From Heliopora coerulea (taxonomy: Eukaryota > Cnidaria > Anthozoa > Scleralcyonacea > Helioporidae): 64,000 nt of DNA. The stretch lies in the NCBI GenBank assembly GCA_030142905.1, contig JASJOG010000024.1, positions 1,067,001 to 1,131,000 on the forward strand, given 5' to 3'. Position numbers and translations under genes: made by a program. Positions 14,001-26,000 of this stretch are shown here, piece by piece; the first letter of the stretch is position 1; each line of letters opens with the position of its first letter. Under the pieces are notes generated by a model. That model was not told where the DNA came from and searched no databases. It saw nothing but the letters and a program-made list of their open reading frames with translations.

Positions 14001-17000
14001 AGCTGTGTGAGTATTATACTGGTCGAGGTGAACTGCACGATGCCGTGTTAGTTGCTCTGGCCTCAAAGAAACAAACCCCAACAAGAACTACCAAGAAGCA
14101 AGTGGATAAAGGCTTAGATCTCCGTCGAAATGATCTCAAAGAAAACAGACGGACCGATGGTTCTTCGGAAAATAAAGATAAGTACGTGAACTTTAAAATA
14201 AATTTTTACCTGGCAAATAGCAGGGTTATGACAACAAATATTACTGATCTTTTATTTAAAGTCCATTTTAAATGAAAAGTTAAGTTTGATTTATTTTATA
14301 GAACCCTTGCACTGACAAAAATTAGACTTGTAGCTCGTCCATATTCCACTTCGTTCTTGAGATATTTAGATTTTTTTGACATGTAAACGAGATATCCTGT
14401 GACCTCATTTTCTTGACACAACGTTTTGACTGACTCGTGAATAACATGCATATTTTGCGGACGAAAGGAAAATAACTGAAACTTCCCTCATTCTAATAGC
14501 TACATCAAAGTATGTATTGCCTGCGACATCATCGCGTCTTCTTGTTTATTTGTGAAAGAGGACCTTGTCATTTGCTCTGGCTACCGACAGCCGATTTTAC
14601 TTGTCCAAGGCCGAAGTCTGTACGGGAAAGAGTTACTGGTCATTATTTGTTTTTTTACAAGGTGGACATTTTCATCCAAACTTCATTGGCAAAATGAAAG
14701 TAAACAATTAAACACACTATATGGTGTGGCAGGAAACAAATGCTTCTACTTATAACATAGCTTTGGCGTTGTTGGCCTTCAAATGTTCCATATCACGAGA
14801 CATATTCTAATGAAAAGTTTCAAGTACCGTAACTATTTCCCACTTGCAAATTAGCCAAAATGCTGTGTCAACAAAGTGCCGACATTTTTTGTCTTATCCA
14901 CTTTACCTCTTTGTGACTACTTCAATCTTGAGCTATTTTAATTTGGTTTATAAACAGATTACTGATGGAGTCGTTGTCTACATTGGCTGACTGGTATTTT
15001 GAGAACAATCAGCCTGTTACAGCTGCTTGTTGCCATTTGGCAATCAATGATGTTCAGGTCAGCGGTGCACTTAAACATGTTGTGTAGAAATGAAAAGCAA
15101 GGAATGAAATGGAAAAGTCAGAAGTAAGATTATTTTAAATTGGGCAGTAATGAGAATAAATAACTGGAGATTATATCATCGGTAGCCCAATAAAGCAAGT
15201 GAGTCACGTTTGATACTTACAGTTAATGCTATTAAAACTTTGTTATTCGGGCAGCTGGTCGTATTTAATTTGATTACAGGTAAGGGGTAAACATTGAAGG
15301 TGAAACGTTTTTCTGTTCCCACAGTTCATGGACCACTAACAAATCTCGTAATTTTGTGGCTCAACAAAACACAAAATAAGCAAATATTTTAAAATGTATG
15401 AACAAAAAAAAACAAAACAAAAACGAACCCATTGTATATATTCTCCAGGCTGTGAGTTAATATATGGGCAAGTTGAAATAATTTTTTTCAAATGGAGAGC
15501 AGCAAAACGCTTTCAACCGGCCAAACGCCGGTTGTGCTAAGTCAGAATAGCTTCTCAGGACGGTAAGATATAGGGATAGAATAACGTAACTCATGCTTTG
15601 AATAACTGAATTTAAAATTTCCTTACCTAATAGCTTAAGAAAATAGATAACTGGTGATTCGACGGAGTAACCTCAGTGTTAATTTCAGCTTCAAATTTGG
15701 TCGTTCAGAGCTTGAATAACGCTGTTCATTGGTTGAGATTTTTCCACCAGATTGGTTAACCGGGCTTTGTCCAACCTGCCATGTAAATGAGTCAGGTCGT
15801 AAAATCTATTAGTCGTTATGGAGAAAATATCACTAATATACAATATAAAACGACAAGCAGTGCGATGACTACCTTTGCGTAGTTAATTTGTTTGTGCAAA
15901 CGTTAATTAGAGTACGGTTTCAAAATTTTTACTCACTAAAGCAAAGTGTACTGTACATTTTCGTATTTACATTCTTGACAGGTCAAGTTGCTCACCGAGA
16001 CCTTTGTGAATGACCCATGCCTTTCTACTGTTAAATTATACTTTTTTGCCATATACGTTACTAATTTATTTAGAAAAGTCATTTTGTTGCCAGAGCAAGA
16101 ACCTTCTATTTTATATTTCTATATTGATTGACGTAAACGTATCGTCATTTTCAATAACCAGTAGGTGATTCTTGACTTGAGAATTGAAAAATCAATCACC
16201 AGCAACAAGGTTAGAACATAGTCTCAGCCAAGTATCTCAGTGAAATACTGGAAATATTTAACAACTTGTGTCGCTCTTATTAGCAGCAATTTGTTACAGG
16301 TTAATAAAAATTTTCATGTTTACAGAGTTGTTTTCCGGTTTTGAAATGGTGAGGATATTCCCTTGTCAGCCTTTGGATAATACTTGATATATGTGTTTCA
16401 AGAACGTTAATGTATGTACTACAGGGAACTCAAAGTTTGTTGATGTGTTATACTCTTCAGTCAGTCTCGTCAAAGTTTGTTGATGTGTTATACTCTTCAG
16501 TCAGTCTCGAGATTGGAGACATAATAACCAATTGAAATTTAGATCAAGCTGAATGAATTGCATGTAATTTATTCCGAAATTACTATTTACAATTTAGGGA
16601 GACAATTTTGTGATCTATGTGACACTGAGCTGACCTTTATGGTATGAAACGTCCAGGTTAATTCAGATGTGTTTTCATTTTAGCATGCAATGTCTAAGCT
16701 TATTCGTGGTAATGAACTGGAGAGTGGGTTTATATTAGGTCGTATTTTAAATGCCGATGGAGAATTGCTACGAACAACAGCTAAATATCTATCAAGAAGA
16801 TGTGAGAAGCTCAGGCGATGGTAATTATTTAATTTTTTGGTAACCTGTAAGGATTTACTGGAGCTCACGTACGGAATCACAGCATATCCGCTAGAAAGTT
16901 GGGTTATCAATAAATTAAAATGTCAGTACATTAAACGAAAGATGATGAAAATACGGCTTTCGCCATCTTTTTGTAAATCCATCTTTATTTTGCAAGTTGA

Positions 17001-20000
17001 ACAGTACGAAAGAGTTAGTAAACTTGACCAAGGTATGCACAGAATTGCCACTGTAAATACTCGTGGGGGCCATCAGGTAGAGCGCATGAAACAGCCCAAT
17101 AACAGCCCAACATTAATTTGTTTGTTTATTTGTTTGTTTGTTTATTCATTAATTTATTTATTAACTTGTTTATTAACGAATATTTAGACAGGATAAATAC
17201 TTCAACAATATAAAATGCTGTTATCAATTTTTTGTCCTATGTAAAACAATTAAATAAAATACAGTATGTATTCTAAAACAAAATACGAATTATAAAAGAT
17301 CGCTAGAAGAGGTTACCCAGTTATTCCAGATAAAAATTAATACGACATTCAGTTAACCTGACCCAAAATGTTTGGGGTTTTTTTTTATTGAAGTCGTTAT
17401 TATTCACTGTTTTCCTAATATACAATGATAACTCGTTAAATATCTGAGCACCTATAAAAAATCCACTTCATACGTATTGTATTTCGATGGCTGGTAACAA
17501 CACAGAATTCTTGTCATTTCTTGTACCTTCTATTGTCGAAGAACTAGGTTACTTAAAGCCTCACGGATGTCATTAAGTTTCATTTTCACATTTAAAATAC
17601 CACAAACACATCAGTGTCGGTAAAACCATAGAGTTATACATGGTTTTAACTGGGTGTAGATCTAAACAATTTGTAAGCTTTGGCAGTAGTTGTGATCTAC
17701 CAGAAGCGCGTTTGTCACTCGCCTCGAAATTAGATTTTGTGTGAGGCGTCAATTTCCAATCCCAGGTACTTGTAAGCTGCTGTGACGTTAATTAGTTTTA
17801 CTCCATAGGCAGTCGAAAATCCTTCGTTTATCTTGGCTAAACGTTGGTCGGGTCCAAATAAAAGTGCTTCGGCTCTTCCATTTTTAAAGTTAAGGATCAG
17901 TTCGCTGTTATCTAGCCAGTTACCGAGAACATTCATCACATTCGTCAATTTGACATTGATTTCTTCGATATTCTTCCCAGCAACATAGCTGTATTATTTG
18001 CATATTTGATTTTGATTAATGGCTTAATGATAACGGCGATATTATGAAATATAACAAACAATAATGGTCCATAGATTGAACCTTGTGGTACACCTATCAT
18101 TATATGCTGTATCTGTGATGTACAGCTGCTGAAACACATGCTGTCTGTAAGATTGAACAGATATCTACAAGCAACAGTGCTCGTCCTCTCTAATTCCATT
18201 TTGAAGCAGTTTGAGCATCAATCAATCAGTCAGTCAGTCAATCAATCAATCGATCTATCGATCAATCAAAAACATTTGTTTGAACACGATGTTTGGTATA
18301 CAGCCGTATACTGCGGCAAAATTGCTGATGTGGTTGAGCATGCGTAATTGAAAAAAATATGCAATTAATTCAACGTAGAAACGAACTAAAGGCAATCGCA
18401 ATTACATTTGAGTCATTTAATTATTTCCCATCGACTTCAGAGGATTTGAGACTACATATTTCTTTAGAATTAGTAGGATACGTTGACTTAAATATTTGCT
18501 AGAATTTTTTCGGATTCCTTGGATGGTCCTTAAGGAGATCTTAATAGCAAGAATATTTTGCTTGTGCGTTTTGTTTGTACCTCGCAATATCAGGATTCCT
18601 TTTAGTCCTCCGTGATTTTCAAAGAAGCTTACCTCTTGCGTTCGTAAGCTCTTTCACGTTGGTAGTTAGCCAAGGCGCTGGCTTTCCCTTGACTTTCGTC
18701 ATTGATTTGGAAGCATATCAGTTAAAAGCATTTAGGGGTATGTCTTTCAAACAGACTCATGCATGATTCATTCTCATTAAAGTGTAGATACTTCTGTTAT
18801 TTTATGTATTATTTGCTAAACTTTAGTCTCGTTCACCCGGGACGTATTCAGAGCATAACTCAGACGTGTGATGTTGACGTTGAAGGACGTTCTTCGTTTT
18901 CCAGTTGATCCTAAGTGCGATGTGAGTGACTTTTCGAAATCTTCAAAATTTTCAAAATCTTCTTGGAACCTGTACTCATGATTTGTGCTTGTTTCTTAAA
19001 TAGCGTGTAGAATTGTATTTTTTTTATATGACAGGGATTTGGGAGTCGATTTATTGAAGACTGTGGATGGTTGTGAGGACGATATATGGATGTTTTGTGC
19101 TCGTAGTTCTGGTTCAGTTAACGAGATCAATCAAGTTCACGAACGGGTAATCAGCATTTATGAACAATACATTGTAACAGATAGACGTATTGTATATATT
19201 GTACGGTGCAGTGAAGCTCAGGGAAACGGAATTCATGCAGCGCAATGCAACGCGATAAACGCGATACGATACATTATACAACATACTGTATAACGTAAAA
19301 TACGTTATTATATATCGCAATAATCGTATCGTATCTAATGTATTATATTGACATAATACGAAAAAACGTGATTTTATATCATAGATATGACATGCCCGAC
19401 ATATGATAAATATGAAATATTGGTACATGATAAACATGATAAATTTCTATTTTGTTAATGTTATTTTCTATATGCAAAACAAATACAGTTTGTCGGGTGT
19501 CTCCATGAGGCCAAGTCACAACCAGTGAGCCCAGGATTCAGGGATCTTTCTCAAAATTCTTGCAGTACCAAGGCGAACGGGCCTCTGTAATACTTGTACA
19601 TCGATATCCACTCCAATCTTTTTCAAATATAATTTCAGTGCTTTGGTATTTCGCCAACTGCTCCTATCACTACTGAAATGACCTTGACTTCCATTTGCCA
19701 GATCTTTCTCATTTCTTTTGCTAAATCCTGGGACTTCTCCATCTTTTCTTTTTGACTCGACTCCACTCTAGTATCTTGACGTATAGCGAAATCAACAGTT
19801 TTGGATGTCGTCTGTCTTTTAGCTAGTACCGTAGAATTCCAAAAGTAACGGCCCTCGTTACTTTCGGATTTAGCAGGCCTTGGGGGCCGCTACTTTCGGT
19901 GGGTCGCTACTTTCGGATAGTTATAATACGTTAGGTGAAACAGCTATTGAAATGACTGGAAACACGTACTTTCTTAAAAGACATGTATTAGCACCTTTAA

Positions 20001-23000
20001 GTTGATTGTTAACTTTGAATACAAACATTACTTTTTGTTGGATAAGCATATGGGTTTGAAACATGAAAGCACCACATTCAAAGGGGCCGCTACTTTCAGA
20101 AGGGCGCTACTTTCGGAAAATTTTAGAGGTGTCACAAATTTGACGTTACTTTCGGGGGGGTCGTTACTTTCGAGGGGCCGTTACTTTAGGAATTCTACGG
20201 TACTACAAAATCTGCTCTTCGCCCTTGAATTCCCCGTCTGTTTGTACAGTAAAATCTCTTAATATCTTCCAATTTTCATTCTCGAACACATCTTTAGGGT
20301 ATGGTCATACTACTTTTCTGTGTGTTCAAATCCTTTTTGCGTGCACAATTCCCAATGGCAAGTCGTTCCCATTTTATCGTGTCTTCGTTTATGTTCTTTC
20401 TGTGCTAATTTATAGCAGCCACAGACGATGTGTGTTACCCTTTTCAATTCTTGTTTTGATCAAGTTAGTTATCAATGCTTGACATTAGGCTACTGTAATT
20501 AAACTTTCGATTTCTGATTCTAGGTATTCATTCTGTAACGACGACCATGATTTGCATTTGCCACATTTTCAATGTGTGTCTTATGCACTGGCCATGTAAC
20601 TCCATTTGTGTCCATCCTTTCTTTCTCGCTGTTTTCTCTCCTTCCATTCATTTGTACTTTCAATCTCTCTTTCATCTAGCTCACTTACATCACATGCTCT
20701 TACAGAACGGAGTATTCTTTTTGTACTCTTGGATATATAGTTTTGCAGCCCTTGGGCAGCCTGATCTACATAATCTTCTATGGATATCAAACCTCCACCA
20801 CCATCTTTCTTATGGATGTACAGTCGTGATGTATGAGCTCGTAGATGTAATGTTCCATGCATTGTCATTAATTTCCTAGTCTTTAAATCCATTTCTCTCA
20901 ACTTTTCCCTTGTCCAGTCAGAGAATGCCCTTGAATATCGTACTAAAGATATCGCCCATATGTTGATTGCTTTGATAGTATTACTACCATTGCATTTTAA
21001 TTTAAGAACCTTTCTTACACGACGATGGTACTCTTTCAGTATGTTTCTTTTCACCTCTTTACGTTTGGTTTTATCGCGCTCCAATATTCCGAGATATTTG
21101 TAATACTCTCTATCTTTCATTGATGTGATCCTGTTTCCGTCCGGCATATCAATTTCTTCCAATAAAAGCACTTTTCTTCTTTTCATCATGACACTTGCAC
21201 ATTTTTCAAACCCAAATTCCGTCCTGATGTCTTTTCTGACTATTCGAACTGTATGGATCAGTGACTCCAGTCTCTGTTGATTCTTAGCAGATAGCTTAAA
21301 ATCGTCCATAAAAAAGAGGTCGTTTATCTTGGTCTTATCTTTGGATAATTCGTTCACCCGTTTAACTTTTCTCAATAGCCGTGTTAATGGTACCACAGAT
21401 AATACATGCAGTAAAGGTAACAGTTTATCACCTTGGAATATTTCTCTACGAATTCTGGCACTTCCCAATAATGATGCATTTGATATTAAGTCTGTTCTCC
21501 ATTCTTTCATCGAATCGGCTAACAAGCGTGATGTTTCCAGCCTCTCCAAATATATCCATACACTCCAGTGATGGAGAATGTGGTACCAGATCATACGCTT
21601 TTTTGTAGTAGATGCATGCCATCGCCAAATTCTTATGTCTCAATTTCGCTACTCTTGTGATTGTCTTATCGATAAACAGCAGATCGTGTGTGTCTCTTGC
21701 TCTTTTTTTGTTTTTACATCCTTTCTGTTGGATCCTATTATTATTATTGTTATTATTTTTTAATAGTCGTCCAAGGCCTTAGCCTTAATCCTTCCGATGG
21801 CTTAAAAGGTACCAATCATTGCTAGCCTTAGCAGACTAGGGGATCTGTGACCCAGTTCAATCTGGCTGTGCAACTCCGGATATTACTTTTCTCATTATTG
21901 TCTCGCTTTGCATAAGCATTACCTTCTGCATCTCTCTCACTGTTTTTTTTTTGTTACTTCTTTGTCTGCTATCAACTATAGTATTTGCTCTTCTAACCGG
22001 GCCATCCCACCGCCTAGGCAGCCTGTCACCAACGGCACAATTTCAACTCTAAATCCTGAACGTTTCTCACGCGTTTCAAAAGCCAGTTGTTGATATTTTC
22101 TTAATTTTTCCACATGCTTCTTTCCACATTTCCTCGATGTTCTCTTCCATAGGACACGCCATGTCAACTATCCAGATTCTTTTCTCTTCCTTGTTTTATT
22201 AAATTAAATCCAGTCTTCTTGCTTACATAGTTTTCCTTGCTCGGTATTCGAAATCCCGACTTATCTTTTTTCCTTTACTTTCTAGTACAGTACCCCTTTT
22301 CCATTCAATCTTGTACCAAGCTGTTTCTTTGTTAATTGTTCCTTCTTGTATATCCCATTCTACAGCAAATACCTTCAATGCATTGTTGTGCGTTCTAGAA
22401 TATTCATCTCCAGCAAATACTTTGCATCCGACCAAGATATGTTGTACCGTTTATTTGCTTGAGTTGCAAAGCCTCCAAAGATCATTTTCAGTCTGTAAAC
22501 CCCCAAACGCCTTCCATACTCTAGTCTCTACCATTTGTTCTTGCAATTTTATCACTGCAGCCAGTATCGCCGAGAGGAGGGTAGTGGGGTCAAATTGACC
22601 CTGGTCCCGGATGAAATACGGGGGCCCGGAACAAATCAAGAGGCCCGGTTGGTGGGAAAGTACTATATTGAATTCATACTTTTTTACTGGAATAAAGAAC
22701 TATTGCTCATGTGCCATGAGTGCTTCTAAGTAAAATAAGACAATATGACCATTTTCGCATTCAAATTTGGCGGCTTCCGTGTTCCAGACACGAAAAGATG
22801 AACGATTTTATATTACATGACGTTTTTCACTTATGTGACGTGCATCAATGTGCGTGGTTTGAGTTAAGGCGGTGTTACACTACGCGATTTTTCGTGCAAC
22901 TTGTCTCGCGATTGCTGAATTTGTTGCGTTGCAGTTGCATTGGTAGGGGGTGTTACACTTTGCCATGTTTCTTGCCGCTTGTCTCCCAACTCTCGCAAAA

Positions 23001-26000
23001 ATGACCGCAATCTTTAAAAGATCTCCAAGAACTCAATGTGTTATAAAACTTTCCATCGAGACACAGGCATTATCGTTTTGCATTCGTTTAAATTCCCTGG
23101 GCATAGAGGTTCGAAGACTATGAAATACCATTTTAATATCTTCAACTGACATGTGCAAACGTTGTGAGAGCAGTTGTATGTCGTCGAATTTCTTCGTGGT
23201 CTTCTTGTCTTTATAATTGCTAACAAAGTGTTCCACAGCGATGGACCGTCTTTCAACTCTATTAGTGACTGCTTTTTTACGTAGGCTCTCCAAATCCTGA
23301 GTTTGAATACTTAAAAACTCTTCACTAGCTGCAATTTTGTTTTTCAAGGTCACAATCTGGCGGACGAAGCTTGAAGGCGTATTTTTATTGGCTGATCAAA
23401 CAAAACATTGCGACACAAGTTGCAAGGGGGGTGTTGCACTGTGCAATACTTCAAAATTCTGTTGCGGCGTTGCCGCAATCGTCGCGAAAAATAGAACTTG
23501 ATTCCACTTCGTGCAAAGCTTGCTGCAACAAAAATGTTGCGAGACTTGATGTTGCGGGGTATGTTACACCATGCAATTTCTCGTGCAACTTGCATCGCAA
23601 CAAAGTTGCGAGACAAGTTGCACGAAAAATTGCCTAGTGTAGCACCGCCGTTAAAGTAGCACTTTACCGTACTGACAGTTTGGATTCATCATGCATGGAA
23701 TACTACATTAATTAGATATGAGGGAACGTTTGAAAACCTGCTATAAAATTCTGAACTCGGTATTGTATTTAGTGACTTAAATTTAGAATTGCTTCACTGT
23801 TTTGCTCATTACTGAGGTTCGTACCGCGAGACATTGGTGCAATATCGTAAATTAGTTGTCATAAAAATTTCCGACATTTGCCCGATAGTTAAAAGGTTAA
23901 TGAAATTAAATTTCGACTGGAGGGAGTCTACCAACTTCTCTACCCTTCTCCCCGGGGCCTGGAGCGGCTCTTGGCGGCACTGACTGCAACTGTTTTTTTC
24001 GGATCCAAATTACATTCGAGCCACTGATAGCATCTTTCGTCTTGCCTGCTATGCACCCTGCTTTCCATTTCTTTTTTTTTAAATTGCTCCTTGCGTGTTT
24101 TATTTACATTTCGTTTTCAGTATTCCTTTCAACTTGGCCGACACCTCTTTCCATGTACCATATAGTTGTTCTCTGTTTAACTTAACTACTTCCCTCGCCC
24201 GCACCACTCTAATTCATTGAATGTCGGACGTAGCCATATAGCAGGCCACTCTAACTTTGGTTTCTTTTTATACATCTCTCAAGTTCCTGATTCCTCTGTC
24301 GCCGGCCCTTCTGCCAACTTATAATTTTCCATCATTCGACTGTTTTGCGTGTATCAGGTTTCTCTTCAATTCTCTCTTTATCACCATATCCATTTCTAAC
24401 AGGTTATTTTTATGAAATCGACGAACATTCATCACATATCCACCTAGAGGTATTACTCTGGTGTTCATAGCTTTGACTAGATTCTTGTCATACAGCTCTG
24501 ATTCAGTTAAACTTCTCATTCTTTTCTCTATCTCTCTGACTGTTCGTTCTCGTACTTCATCAATTTTCTCATCTTTATCATCTTCTTGTCCTTATTATTG
24601 CAACTCGCACGCCGCCTAACTAAGAACAGTGGAAAGGGTCTCAGTCTGCTACGGGCTCCCGGCATGCCACCAGGTGAGGCCGCAACAGGCATTGCACATT
24701 TCAGGAACCTGTGGGGAAAGGAAATTATACCATTAAAATGGCTTTTAAGAAACACCCACGGGACTAGCCCTTACTCGCCCTGCCTATCCAGTCAGGAAGC
24801 AGTAAAGGATGTACAGCCCTCGAAAGTCTCTGAAAGTATTCCCCGATGCGTATATCCAGTTTGACATTAACAGTACTCTGTTGCACTTCCAACCAGTTAA
24901 AGTCAGTTTAGGCGTGTCTGCAAGGGTTAAGTCAGAATATTGTTTTATTCTTAGACTAGTGCAGATCTGTTTTAGCATTTAAGGCTGGTTCATCCTCAAC
25001 CAATTAAGGTCAGGGGCATCAGCCTGCTGAACAGATTTTCTTCTAGTCCTTGGCTTAACGGTGCAGGTTTGCCAACACCTGAAGGTAGTGTACTTGCAGC
25101 TGCCAGCCAATTAAGGCAAGCTGAGGCTTTCGGCTACCTGTCTAACCAGCTGACAAGACAGCGGCGCCACTCCCTAGGTCATCTCATCAAAGCCTGCTCG
25201 TTTTATATAGGTCACTGGTTCCGAATCAACGTCCTGCCAACCTACTTCTGGTTTTATGTCGTAGTTTTCTTCTCCTAGATAAGTTGCCTTCAGTGGCTAA
25301 AGAGTCTTATCTCCCCATGGCTAAGGTGTGGCTGGCACTTGCCAAAGGTGCCACCCCGGACTCTGGTGGACCGGAGCGTCCACATTCCCGTAGTAGGCTG
25401 AAGCTGTGCTTGTCTTACTCTAATGCCGAATTTTTATTTTGTATCCTATAGTTCTTAAATAGATGTAATATAAGTTCGCTTAATACATCATTTATGGTGA
25501 TTTAAACTTGCTAATGCTGACTCTTCCGATATTATTCCCTCTTATTGCAGGCCAGGATTGCTTCAATGAATGAGTGCTTTCTGAAAGCCGAAGAGTTGTT
25601 GGAAGAACAAAAGTATTTTGATGCTTTCAAATATTATTTAGTTTCAACAACTCCAGAACTGGCACTGGATATTGGTTTAAACCTGGTGAGAGGTTAGCGT
25701 TGCAAAATTACATGGACGACTGTGGCAGGGGTGCAACCAGGGGCACAATGAGAACAAGTGCTGTTTGCTGGTTGGAAAAATTTTTTGTACTAACAAAATG
25801 TTGCATTTTATTAACGAATATCGTATCTTTTTGTATTTTTGGGGCGTTTTTCGGGCTCTTAAACAGAAAACCTTCCCTGGAAAGTCACTCCGCAATCACC
25901 CATTTTGGAAAGCAAAAGCTCCCTTTAACTTATTCTGGTTGTGCTCCTGGACTATGGTGATGGTTGCAATGAGTGTTAATGGAACTAATTTTTATTTTTT

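Larger units (their letters stand above)
19480..21643 (-). mobile_element. minus-strand non-LTR element (RT plus C-terminal domain), decayed
   Basis: An intronic insertion antisense to WDR17. From high to low coordinate: RT (21643-20581), then a C-terminal region running down to about 19480 with EKMEKSQDLAKEMRKIW and VISVVIGAVG, a motif set typical of cnidarian and lancelet non-LTR ORFs. The C-terminal region is split by a MITE at 19827-20202. Frameshifts mark it as dead. Confidence 0.8.

Noticed and set aside
20547..20879. Plus-strand ORF of 110 codons with hydrophobic composition
   Set aside because: It lies opposite the minus-strand RT and is a shadow of that coding strand.
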